Assembly (NCBI GenBank): GCA_949285255.1 | Contig: CASDXV010000015.1 | Coordinates: forward strand, 1 to 42,354 | Source of the DNA: an uncultured bacterium | Lineage (GTDB): Bacteria > Cyanobacteriota > Vampirovibrionia > Gastranaerophilales > Gastranaerophilaceae | Reading direction: 5' to 3' | DNA: 42,354 nt | In this document: positions 1 to 7,738 of the stretch, piece after piece | Numbering within the stretch: position 1 is the first letter of the stretch | Layout: every line of letters starts with the position of its first letter | Translations under genes and position numbers: made by a program | The notes under the pieces: generated by a model | The model's database searches: none | What the model was told of the DNA's origin: nothing | What the model saw: only the letters and a program-made list of their open reading frames with translations

Positions 1-109
1 CGCTACTGAATCATCTAACTACATTCAAAACCAAATCCTTCAACAAGCATCTGCTTCGCTGTTAACACAAGCGAACCAACAACCAAACATTGCATTGTCA
101 TTAATATAA
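1..109 (+). CDS. Flagellin, C-terminal end (partial)
   Basis: The reading frame from base 2 encodes the last 35 residues of a flagellin and stops at TAA 107-109; the rest lies outside the window. The visible residues include NQILQQASASLLTQANQQP and end in ALSLI. This is the classic C-terminal D0 helix of bacterial flagellin, which packs against the N-terminal helix in the filament core. A hairpin terminator follows 27 bases later. The gene converges on a fliW-csrA unit, which fits because FliW binds flagellin and CsrA represses flagellin translation in other bacteria. The flagellin leader, where a CsrA site would lie, is not visible. Confidence 0.9.
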   Translation, partial: ATESSNYIQNQILQQASASLLTQANQQPNIALSLI

Positions 110-135
110 TATTGGCAAATGTATTTAAATTTTTT

Positions 136-173
136 ACCCCCTTGCCTTATATGGCTTGGGGGTTTATTTTTTG
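136..173 (+). terminator. Flagellin terminator
   Basis: Arms ACCCCC-TT-GCC and GGC-TT-GGGGGT pair around a short loop (136-146 with 153-163), leaving a two-base internal mismatch, and are followed by a T-rich tract. The T tract lies on the plus side only, so it serves the flagellin gene. The last codons and stop of the convergent TPR gene lie inside the hairpin. Confidence 0.8.
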
Positions 174-755
174 CTCTATTATTTTTCTAAATTGAATTGC
201 AGGATAATAGTCTTGTACTGATTTTAGCGTTTCATTTATGCTTTTTAGTGCACTTTTATAATCTTGCTCAAGATAATATGATTGCGCTTCTATAAAATGC
301 GCCTCAGGGTCGCCATAGAAGAGTTTTTTTGACTCTGATAAAAACTTATGTACAAGATTTAGGTATCCGTTTGCAAATAACGCTCGAGCTATAAATTTAT
401 ATGTTTCAGGATTTGACCTCACTAAAATATCGCAAGCGCTTATAAGGTTTTCTGCCCAATCAAGATGTCTGCTTTGTATAAAAAGATTAATATATACTTC
501 TAAAAATGCTCTTACCTGAAAAAATGTCGGGCGTTGTTTGATTTTTAAATCAATAATATTTAATACGATAAGCCCCCATTTAGTTGCAATATCGGGGTCT
601 TTATCTTTTGTCCAGAAGTCTTTAGCAAGTTCCTTATCCCCGCACAAAAGTGAGCACAGACCGCATTGATAATTAAGGTTGAGTTCCTTAAATAATTTGA
701 GTGCTTGTTCATAATCCCCTTTGTAGAAAAAATCTTTTGCAAGTTCTTCTGACAT
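147..755 (-). CDS. Small cytoplasmic TPR-like protein downstream of csrA
   Basis: A 202-aa protein with no signal peptide, built from helix-turn-helix repeats. Examples are FFYKGDYEQALKLFKEL near the N-terminus and EAQSYYLEQDYKSALKSINE near the C-terminus, both with the spacing of tetratricopeptide repeats. TPR proteins usually hold protein partners. Its ATG lies one base after the csrA stop, so it is the last gene of the TPR-fliW-csrA-TPR unit and probably translationally coupled to it. The 3' end runs into the flagellin terminator. The context suggests a role in flagellin export, chaperoning or regulation, but that is inference and no specific family is recognised. Confidence 0.75.
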   Translation of the reverse strand: MSEELAKDFFYKGDYEQALKLFKELNLNYQCGLCSLLCGDKELAKDFWTKDKDPDIATKWGLIVLNIIDLKIKQRPTFFQVRAFLEVYINLFIQSRHLDWAENLISACDILVRSNPETYKFIARALFANGYLNLVHKFLSESKKLFYGDPEAHFIEAQSYYLEQDYKSALKSINETLKSVQDYYPAIQFRKIIEQKINPQAI

Positions 756-756
756 A

Positions 757-1020
757 TTATTGTTTATGTTTTAATTTATCTGCAATATTAAAGCTTTGAG
801 CATTTGGTGTACTTATGTTATCAAGTATTTTTACATCTGAAATTTTAGACTGCTCGTTTGCTTTTTTAATTTCTCTGTATATTTCTTCTCTAAATACTTG
901 AACATGGTTTGGTGCTTTAATGCCTATTTTAACGGCATTTTTGTATGTTTCAAGTATAACTACTTCAATATCATCGTTTATGATAAGTTTTTGATTTAAT
1001 TTTCTTGTTAAAATAAGCAT
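757..1020 (-). CDS. csrA: Carbon storage/translation regulator CsrA
   Basis: An 87-aa CsrA, longer than the usual 60-75 because of a C-terminal extension rich in Ser, Lys and Asn. The start MLILTRKLNQKLII and the central VKIGIKAPNHVQVFREEIY are diagnostic of the family. CsrA dimers bind GGA motifs in mRNA leaders and block ribosome access; in flagellated bacteria with FliW the main target is flagellin mRNA. Its ATG shares one base with the fliW stop (TAATG), so the two are translationally coupled, as expected for an antagonist pair. The flagellin gene is the convergent neighbour. Confidence 0.96.
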   Translation of the reverse strand: MLILTRKLNQKLIINDDIEVVILETYKNAVKIGIKAPNHVQVFREEIYREIKKANEQSKISDVKILDNISTPNAQSFNIADKLKHKQ

Positions 1021-1493
1021 TATTTTGCACCCTCATCAGACTTTTTTTCTTGTTTTTCAAAAAGAGGATGCCTTACGGGGAATTTTGAATCTTTTAGTAT
1101 TACCTGCATAGCGTTATTATTTGTAGTGTTGATTATAATAGGTGCTAAAAGATTTATTGTAGCTCCTTGAGGGTTGATTTGAGGTATTGTCACTATGTTA
1201 ATGGCAAGAATTTCATCTGCACTTTTAACACCTAGGGTTTGTGCGTCCTCATCGCTTAATTCAAACTGATAGTCAATATTAAAATAGCTGCATAGCGTTA
1301 CGGGAAAAGCTAAATCCATATCTTCCATTGACTGAAGCCATTTGAAAGGCGAGTCGGGCCTGTAGTCAATAAGTGTAAAGCGTTTGTGCTCACTGTAGCC
1401 TATAATCGGTGAAACAAAGTTAAACAAAAGATTGTTATCTACTTCTACCTCTCCAAAGCGACTTGTTTTGATTTTTTCTAAATTTTTTTCCAT
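1020..1493 (-). CDS. fliW: Flagellar assembly factor FliW
   Basis: A 157-aa FliW. It shows the family pattern: an early SRFGEVEVD strand, an FVSPIIGYSEHKRFTLID segment, the PFKWLQSMEDMDLAFPV block and a C-terminal INLLAPIIINTTNNNAMQVI strand. FliW binds either flagellin or CsrA. While free flagellin is scarce FliW traps CsrA allosterically, and when flagellin accumulates CsrA is released to repress its mRNA. It precedes csrA with a one-base overlap and lies 18 bases after a secreted TPR protein gene. Confidence 0.95.
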   Translation of the reverse strand: MEKNLEKIKTSRFGEVEVDNNLLFNFVSPIIGYSEHKRFTLIDYRPDSPFKWLQSMEDMDLAFPVTLCSYFNIDYQFELSDEDAQTLGVKSADEILAINIVTIPQINPQGATINLLAPIIINTTNNNAMQVILKDSKFPVRHPLFEKQEKKSDEGAK

Positions 1494-1511
1494 AATTTTC
1501 TCTATTTTAGT

Positions 1512-2309
1512 TTAAAACCCCGGCATAGCTTGATTCATAAGCATGGTTTGAATTATTTCGGGGCTTATATTTGAATTAGATGTACCGTTTTTTTGCGCCA
1601 TAAGGTATGGCAGCATATTTAAAAAGTTATTGTTATTTGTGTTTTGATTTATGCCCATCATGCTCATTTGAGCTGCCTGAGGGCTGATAAATGAGTTATT
1701 GTAAACTTGTGCTGCAGGATTGTAGCCTACTTTTGCAAGAATCTTAACAGCAGCTGCAATTTGAGCATCTGTTGGTTCAAGTTCGTCTTTTGCGTCATTT
1801 ATAAATTTGTAATCTTCCATGTTAGGAAATTTATCCGCATTAAATGTGTCTTTTATGTCTTTAAGCTCTCTTTTTTCAAGATTTTTCTTTAAATCAGGGT
1901 GCAAAAATTCTCCTGATTTAATAAATTCATCCATTTCTTTATCTTCATCGCTCAATTTTGCGCCGCAGATTTTATCATCCGGCATTTCAAGGCAAACAAG
2001 GGCTTTTTTAGAATATTTTGTAAGGACTTTTTCGCTGTTTTGGTCAACTACTTGCTGATAGTATTTTTTTGCTTCTTCTTTAAGTCCTATTTTTGTATAA
2101 ACAAGAGCCAGATAGTACTTGGCAAGTACATCGTTTGGATTTTTCTTTAGTGCTGCTTCCATATCTTGAATGCAGCCTGTGTAATTTGCTTTTTTGTAGT
2201 TAGAAATTCCCGAGTAAACCTGAGCACTCACTGACTTTGTTGCAGCGTAGCTTGTTGCAAAGCCTCCGATTATTAAAAAGCATAATATTATACATGCAGT
2301 CTTTTTCAT
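1512..2309 (-). CDS. Secreted TPR-containing protein, first gene of fliW-csrA unit
   Basis: A 265-aa protein with a signal peptide (MKKTACIILCFLIIGGFATSYA, cleavage near residue 22) and then two or three TPR helices (about residues 28-105, with NPNDVLAKYYLALVYTKIG as the clearest repeat). A charged linker follows, then an Asn/Gln/Met-rich C-terminus (about 200-265) that looks disordered. It is probably periplasmic or surface-attached. A promoter lies upstream and fliW begins 18 bases after its stop, so it seems to lead the operon. Its link to flagellar control is unexplained, and no closer family is recognised. Confidence 0.75.
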   Translation of the reverse strand: MKKTACIILCFLIIGGFATSYAATKSVSAQVYSGISNYKKANYTGCIQDMEAALKKNPNDVLAKYYLALVYTKIGLKEEAKKYYQQVVDQNSEKVLTKYSKKALVCLEMPDDKICGAKLSDEDKEMDEFIKSGEFLHPDLKKNLEKRELKDIKDTFNADKFPNMEDYKFINDAKDELEPTDAQIAAAVKILAKVGYNPAAQVYNNSFISPQAAQMSMMGINQNTNNNNFLNMLPYLMAQKNGTSNSNISPEIIQTMLMNQAMPGF

Positions 2310-2336
2310 AAAGTAAACAAACCTCTTTTTCTATAT

Positions 2337-2365
2337 TTTATAATGTTTTCTTGTTAAAAGACAAG
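2337..2365 (-). promoter_or_regulatory. Promoter of TPR-fliW-csrA operon with small inverted repeat
   Basis: On the minus strand, TTGTCT (2359-2364) and TATAAA (2337-2342) are 16 bases apart, about 28 bases before the ATG of the secreted TPR gene. The -35 box sits in an inverted repeat CTTGT-N6-ACAAG (2350-2365), a possible small operator. Confidence 0.45.
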
Positions 2366-2526
2366 TGTTTTATTTATATTTACGTTATTTTTTTTACGTT
2401 TTTAACTGGATTTTGTGAATTTTCATACAAAAAGAGTAAAAAAGTTAAAATCACTGTATTAAATTTATCCTCAACGATATAATATAACATGTTTTTGTAT
2501 AGTATTAATATCTTCGGGACATTAAA

Positions 2527-2757
2527 ATGAAAATTAAAATCAGAGAAACGGCAAAAGAAAAAAAGGGCTACAGTCTTTATAAACTGGCTAAAGAACTTAA
2601 TCTTCCGCAGCAAACGGTTTACTCCTGGGCAAACGGCAGAACACAGCCTTCCTATGAGAATATGGATAGACTTTGTGAGGCTCTGGAGTGCACTATTGCA
2701 GATTTGCTTGAGTGCGAGCCGATTCAGCATAAATTAAACTTAAGAAGCATAGGTTAG
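2527..2757 (+). CDS. Small XRE/Cro-type helix-turn-helix regulator
   Basis: A 76-aa protein that is almost entirely a Cro/CI helix-turn-helix (about residues 14-66): YSLYKLAKELNLPQQTVYSW, then NGRTQPSYENMDRLCEALE and IADLLE. There is no sensor domain. A -10-like TATAAT lies at 2478-2483 and the ribosome site is weak (CGGGA near 2515). Its last four bases overlap the end of the convergent C_GCAxxG_C_C gene. Such short regulators are often autoregulatory or accompany stress or mobile functions; the target is unknown. Confidence 0.85.
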   Translation: MKIKIRETAKEKKGYSLYKLAKELNLPQQTVYSWANGRTQPSYENMDRLCEALECTIADLLECEPIQHKLNLRSIG

Positions 2758-3167
2758 ACTTTAGATTTTTCGCGCTCTAAGATGTTATTTAGAATTGTAG
2801 CGCAACTTTCGACCATATTTGAGCAGTGTGACTTTCTTTCTTTAGAATGAAAGTCAAAGCCTGCTGTTAGCACTCTGCAGCAAGTTGCTTTATGTGATTT
2901 TTTAAACTCTTCAATGAATTCTTTAGCTAAAGCGCGAGCAGTATTTGTTTTTTCTTTACCGAAAAGGTAGCCTATAACCATTTGCGAGCCTGCAATTGCC
3001 CCGCAAAGACATCCTGAACCCATGCCGCCTGAGAATGATGTTGCAACGCTCAGAAGTTCTTTTGGAACTATATTTAGTTCAATTGCTGCCATAACAACGC
3101 TTTCTGAGCATGAGTATCCTTTATTTAAAAAATTATCTACAGCAATTTGAGCCAGTTTGTTATCCAT
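2754..3167 (-). CDS. C_GCAxxG_C_C family redox-type protein
   Basis: A 137-aa protein with the family cysteine pattern: GYSCSESV near residue 19, a GGMGSGCLCGAIAG block around residue 50, CCRVLTAGFDF around residue 97, and a late HCSNMVESCATIL. This family (named for its C-GCAxxG-C-C motif) is common in anaerobes and is thought to bind a metal or take part in redox chemistry; its biochemical role is not settled. It is a monocistronic gene on the minus strand, overlapping the stop of the XRE gene by four bases. Confidence 0.85.
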   Translation of the reverse strand: MDNKLAQIAVDNFLNKGYSCSESVVMAAIELNIVPKELLSVATSFSGGMGSGCLCGAIAGSQMVIGYLFGKEKTNTARALAKEFIEEFKKSHKATCCRVLTAGFDFHSKERKSHCSNMVESCATILNNILEREKSKV

Positions 3168-3203
3168 TTTTTACTCTCCAAATAATTACTTTAATAATAT
3201 AGC

Positions 3204-3238
3204 ATAAAAAAGGGGGACACCTAATTTGGTTCCCCCTT
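3204..3238 (-). terminator. Terminator of the SLH-protein gene
   Basis: Read on the minus strand, a stem AAGGGGGA/GGT with one bulged base closes a six-base loop (3210-3238) and is followed by TTTTTT (3205-3210). It lies about 185 bases after the SLH stop codon, giving that mRNA a long 3' UTR. Confidence 0.8.
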
Positions 3239-3284
3239 ACCTCAATGCGAGGTTTTAGCAGCGCTAAGAAGCGCAATTTTTATT

Positions 3285-3311
3285 AAAGCTCAAGATTTCA
3301 CCCTGTTTTTT
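3285..3311. repeat. 27-bp direct repeat, copy 1 (3' UTR of SLH gene)
   Basis: An exact 27-base sequence containing AGCTCAAGATTTCACCCTG, repeated at 3393-3419. The unit period is 108 bases. The 81 bases between the copies are richer in G and C than their surroundings and carry a CCGTTG/CAACGG inverted repeat with an inner GCGC-AACG-GCGC. Confidence 0.9.
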
Positions 3312-3392
3312 AGCTCCTGTGGGTATCTCGCGCCGTTGCGCTCGATTATCCTACGTCGCCTGTCAACGGTTTCATCTTTCGCTTTTTCACTA

Positions 3393-3419
3393 AAAGCTCA
3401 AGATTTCACCCTGTTTTTT
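3393..3419. repeat. 27-bp direct repeat, copy 2 (3' UTR of SLH gene)
   Basis: An identical second copy of the repeat at 3285-3311. It begins on the minus strand only a few bases after the SLH stop codon at 3422-3424, so the gene's 3' end adjoins the repeat unit. No coding sequence is supported in 3168-3421. Confidence 0.9.
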
Positions 3420-3421
3420 GT

Positions 3422-5320
3422 TTACTCTCCAAAGGCGATGGTAACTTTTTCTTTAGGGTTAACTTTAGAAATTGCCATACCGTTAGGGTCTACAAGGTAT
3501 GTAAGTTCATCAGCCGAAGTTTGAAGAGTACCTAAGGTGCCTGAAAGAGCTGTTCTTGTCAGGTCAACAGGAGCTTTGAAAGCAGTTTTTAAGCCGTCTT
3601 GATAGCTTCTGCCTGCTGCTCTGAATTTACCTGATAACAATTCGCCCGTACCTGTACCTGCTTGGTCAAACAGAGCTTCAGTTGCGTTAGCAAGACCGAT
3701 AGCCGCACCGCCGACTGTTCTTCCTGCAGTACCTATAACTGAACCTACCCAAGTGAATGGGAACTCAATAGCGCGTACAAGGAAGTTAACATCTTTTTGT
3801 TTTTGTACCATAGCGGTGTGAACCTGTCTTGGCAGCATTTCTTTGCATTTTCCGTAAGAAATTTCATTAAATGAAAGTTTAAGTGCGCCTGAGTTGCATT
3901 TTGAAGGACGTACAACTTCGGTTACTTTGCCTCTTACAGTTGAACCGCAAGGGAATGTAGTGCCGTTAATTGTAATTTCATTTAATGTTTTTGCAGCAAA
4001 TTGTTCGCCTACGTTTGCGTTTTTAGCGTTGATGATATCGTTCATTGAAAGCTCAAGAGTAGGGATTTTTACGCATTGTTCTTTTTCAACGAACATTTTT
4101 TCCGTTTTTTCGCAAGGTGCACAAGCTGATTTAACTTCATTGTCATATCCGCCTGCTACACGTACGCCTTGAAGCATTGAGCTGATTTCAGCTCTTGTTG
4201 CTTTTTGGTTAGGACGAATTTTTGAACTTGCTTCATCTTTAAGTGCGCCGTTGTCAATTGCTTTTGCTACACATTCTCTTGCCCAAGCAGGAACTTCACA
4301 ACCGTCTGTGTATTTTGACAATATTTCATCGGCTTTACACTCATCCATAGGGCAGTTAATGCCTTTTGAAAGTATTGCAAGAGCTTCTGTTCTTGTGATG
4401 TTGCCGTTAGGTTTAAATAAGCCGTTAGTATAACCTTCTATCATATCAGCACCAACACCTTTGTTGATAGCTTCGTAAGCCCAGTGAGACTTAGGTACGT
4501 CGGGGAAGTTGCCTGCTTCAGTTAAGCATTGGTCTTCAAGATTGTAGCCTTTTACAACCATTGTAGCCATCTCGGCTCTTGATACGTTTTTGTTAGGTTT
4601 AAAGAATTTATCGGGATAACCTACAACTATACACTGTTCAGTCAAGCGGTTAATATCAGCACTTGCCCAGTAGTTATCGGGAACATCGGGATACATTTGT
4701 TCGCCGATGTCGGCTGCCATACCTGTAATATTAGGTATTTCTTCTTTAATTACCTTTTTTGCATCCATACTTGTCGGTGAAGACACGTTTGGAGCAGGAT
4801 TGCAGTCTGTTTTTGGCAAATCTTGAATAATGGGTGCCGCAGCGCCTGTAGTGCATGAATCATCAACCATTACGCCGTTGTATGCTTCAAGCATGTTGTC
4901 GTTAATAATTGCAGTATTTGCACTTTCTCCGACAATTGCTTCATTGGCGTTAGAATAGATTGAGTTAGGATAAGCGTATGTTTGAGCTTTAGATAGCGGT
5001 GCTTGTTCATACGCGGGAGCTGCTGCTCCTGTGTCGCATCCGCAGTCATTTTTTGGCATATCGCATCCGCAATCCGGTGCCGGTGCTGCTGCGCCTGTTT
5101 CACAAGGGTCGCATTTGTGCTTTTTCTTCTTTTCTTTTTTGCATTTGCAAGGTGTTTGATTACATTTTTTGCAAACAGCAGTTTCAGGGGTTACTTTTTG
5201 AACCGTAGAGTCGGGGCAGCCGCAGTCGTTATTAAGAGGGCATGCGGCAAAGCTTACCGGTACGGTAAGAGCAAACACAGAGGCAGCTGTTGCGCAAAGT
5301 ACGAATTTTTTAATAGTCAT
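3422..5320 (-). CDS. Secreted Cys-rich protein with three SLH domains
   Basis: I place the start at ATG 5318-5320, because AGGAGG lies just upstream and a good signal peptide follows (cleavage near VSFA-ACP). That gives 632 aa; the frame is open further upstream but lacks a ribosome site. After the signal there is a Cys/Lys-rich stretch with three TGAAAP motifs (about residues 28-175), then three S-layer homology domains (about 210-395: YPDVPDNYWASADINRL, FPDVPKSHWAYEAINK and a more divergent third). Next comes a beta-rich region with NGTTFPCGSTVRGKV, and a Gly-rich region before the end. SLH domains bind peptidoglycan-linked polymers, so this is likely an envelope-anchored structural protein. 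It is not the SLH-porin layout of cyanobacterial outer-membrane proteins. Confidence 0.85.
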   Translation of the reverse strand: MTIKKFVLCATAASVFALTVPVSFAACPLNNDCGCPDSTVQKVTPETAVCKKCNQTPCKCKKEKKKKHKCDPCETGAAAPAPDCGCDMPKNDCGCDTGAAAPAYEQAPLSKAQTYAYPNSIYSNANEAIVGESANTAIINDNMLEAYNGVMVDDSCTTGAAAPIIQDLPKTDCNPAPNVSSPTSMDAKKVIKEEIPNITGMAADIGEQMYPDVPDNYWASADINRLTEQCIVVGYPDKFFKPNKNVSRAEMATMVVKGYNLEDQCLTEAGNFPDVPKSHWAYEAINKGVGADMIEGYTNGLFKPNGNITRTEALAILSKGINCPMDECKADEILSKYTDGCEVPAWARECVAKAIDNGALKDEASSKIRPNQKATRAEISSMLQGVRVAGGYDNEVKSACAPCEKTEKMFVEKEQCVKIPTLELSMNDIINAKNANVGEQFAAKTLNEITINGTTFPCGSTVRGKVTEVVRPSKCNSGALKLSFNEISYGKCKEMLPRQVHTAMVQKQKDVNFLVRAIEFPFTWVGSVIGTAGRTVGGAAIGLANATEALFDQAGTGTGELLSGKFRAAGRSYQDGLKTAFKAPVDLTRTALSGTLGTLQTSADELTYLVDPNGMAISKVNPKEKVTIAFGE

Positions 5321-5361
5321 TTCTCCTCCTTTATTGAAAGACATGTTTATTTTGAACATAA

Positions 5362-5398
5362 AAAATGCATAACTCATTTTTCTTGAATTATGCATTTT
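5362..5398 (-). promoter_or_regulatory. Inverted repeat in the SLH-gene leader
   Basis: AAAATGCATAA (5362-5372) and its exact reverse complement (5388-5398) flank a 15-base spacer, 42 bases upstream of the SLH start. On the minus strand the second arm runs into a T tract, so it could act as an mRNA-stabilising hairpin, a weak attenuator or a regulator site. Confidence 0.45.
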
Positions 5399-5474
5399 CT
5401 AAACTATATCTTCATTACCATAAAAGGTTATCTGAAAGGACTATTTAAATTACCTTATCTAGGCTAAAGACTAT

Positions 5475-5786
5475 CTAAATTTCAGAGATTAAGTAATTTG
5501 CAATCCATTGAAATTCGCGAGATTCCATAGCAAGTTTTCTTAAGGGGGCAATTGAGCATTCGCCAAGTCTTATAAGGCTCATTGCAATAACGCCTCTTTG
5601 AGTGCCTTTTGCATTTTGAAGTCTGTCTACAAGAAGATTTGCAATGCTATCACCCATACCAACTATACGATTTTCAACATCACTTTTTGTTTTTTGGTCT
5701 GCGTCAATAAGCATTTTAAGTAATGTATCCAATTTTGTTTCTTTATCTTCAACAATAGTTCTTGTAGGGTTTAAAACTGCTTGCAT
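5475..5786 (-). CDS. Small HEAT-like repeat protein
   Basis: A 103-aa all-helical protein with no signal peptide. Two paired-helix units are visible (about residues 42-60 and 64-98), with IGDSIANLL-type and CSIAPLRKLA segments that resemble HEAT/PBS-lyase repeats. The start at 5784-5786 has AGGAG a short distance upstream. It is divergent from enolase and shares a control region with it that holds a 22-bp palindrome. No function can be assigned; short HEAT proteins are usually protein-binding adaptors. Confidence 0.7.
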   Translation of the reverse strand: MQAVLNPTRTIVEDKETKLDTLLKMLIDADQKTKSDVENRIVGMGDSIANLLVDRLQNAKGTQRGVIAMSLIRLGECSIAPLRKLAMESREFQWIANYLISEI

Positions 5787-5856
5787 TTCATTTCTCCTGA
5801 TTAACTTCTTTTAAAGTATAATCCAAAAAAATATAAAACCCTGTTTTGTTTATACA

Positions 5857-5878
5857 ATCTTTATATCTGTATAAAGAT
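5857..5878. promoter_or_regulatory. 22-bp perfect palindrome between HEAT-like gene and eno
   Basis: ATCTTTATA (5857-5865) and its exact reverse complement (5870-5878) are separated by TCTG. It lies between two divergent genes, just upstream of the eno -35 box, and is the kind of symmetric site bound by dimeric repressors. Confidence 0.5.
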
Positions 5879-5892
5879 AATTTAAAAAGTGT

Positions 5893-7275
<1,383 letters not shown>

Positions 7276-7296
7276 TCCATAGATAATAAAGCTTAT

Positions 7297-7329
7297 AAGG
7301 TGCACTTTTAAAAAGGTGCACCTTTTTTT
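7297..7329 (+). terminator. eno terminator
   Basis: AAGGTGCAC (7297-7305) pairs with GTGCACCTT (7316-7324), followed directly by a T run, 21 bases after the enolase stop. Confidence 0.85.
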
Positions 7330-7384
7330 GAACATTTTTTATTCCATGCTCGTTATATATTTGTAGGAGTAAGGGATTTAAAAT

Positions 7385-7681
7385 ATGAAAAAAATAGCTG
7401 CGATATTTATCATTTTCGGTTTTCTTTTTGTAACTTCATCTCCCTCATTTGCAAAATGTTCTAATGTAGGCTCTGTTGTAGGAGGAGTTGTAGCAGGTGT
7501 TGCAATTGGTGCTATTGCAACAGGAGCGCTCTCAAGACCTTGCAATCATCCTGCGCCGCCACCGCCACCGCACAGGGGCCCGCATAAAAAGGGGCATTGG
7601 CATAAAGGTTATTATTATAGACCATGTTGTGCAAGTTATGCTTATCCCGCCTATATTAATTACAGTTGGAGAATAAGATAA
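7385..7681 (+). CDS. Small secreted Gly/Pro/His-rich protein
   Basis: A 98-aa protein with a signal peptide (MKKIAAIFIIFGFLFVTSS, cleavage near PSFA-KCS). A glycine-zipper-like segment follows (VGGVVAGVAIGAIATGAL), then a Pro run and a His/Lys/Tyr-rich end with a CC pair. A GGAG-type ribosome site sits near 7365. Glycine zippers favour membrane or oligomer packing, and the His-rich part could bind metal. No family is assigned. It lies alone between eno and hydG. Confidence 0.7.
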   Translation: MKKIAAIFIIFGFLFVTSSPSFAKCSNVGSVVGGVVAGVAIGAIATGALSRPCNHPAPPPPPHRGPHKKGHWHKGYYYRPCCASYAYPAYINYSWRIR

Positions 7682-7705
7682 AATTTTATTGCCTTTTTTA
7701 TTAAG

Positions 7706-7714
7706 TGATATAAT
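7706..7714 (+). promoter_or_regulatory. hydG promoter (extended -10)
   Basis: TGATATAAT forms an extended -10 (TGnTATAAT) 24 bases before the hydG ATG. No good -35 at 16-18 bases is seen, as is normal for extended -10 promoters. Confidence 0.5.
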
Positions 7715-7738
7715 GTTGCTTGTAAGAGAGGTAGTAAT

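Noticed and set aside
2380-2730. Minus-strand 116-aa frame over the XRE gene
   Set aside because: It is antisense to a clear helix-turn-helix gene and covers its promoter region; no ribosome site.
3285-3419. CRISPR array
   Set aside because: Only two repeat copies, an 81-base spacer and no cas genes.
3336-3524. Plus-strand 62-aa reading frame behind the SLH gene
   Set aside because: It crosses the repeat unit and runs antisense into the SLH coding region, with no ribosome site or recognisable protein.
5003-5386. Plus-strand 127-aa frame rich in Cys and Phe
   Set aside because: It is the antisense shadow of the Cys-rich SLH N-terminus; its Cys come from codon complementarity.
5421-5475. Imperfect direct repeat GACTATTTAAATT / GACTATCTAAATT between SLH and HEAT-like genes
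   Set aside because: Only two imperfect AT-rich copies in an AT-rich gap; not above chance by eye.
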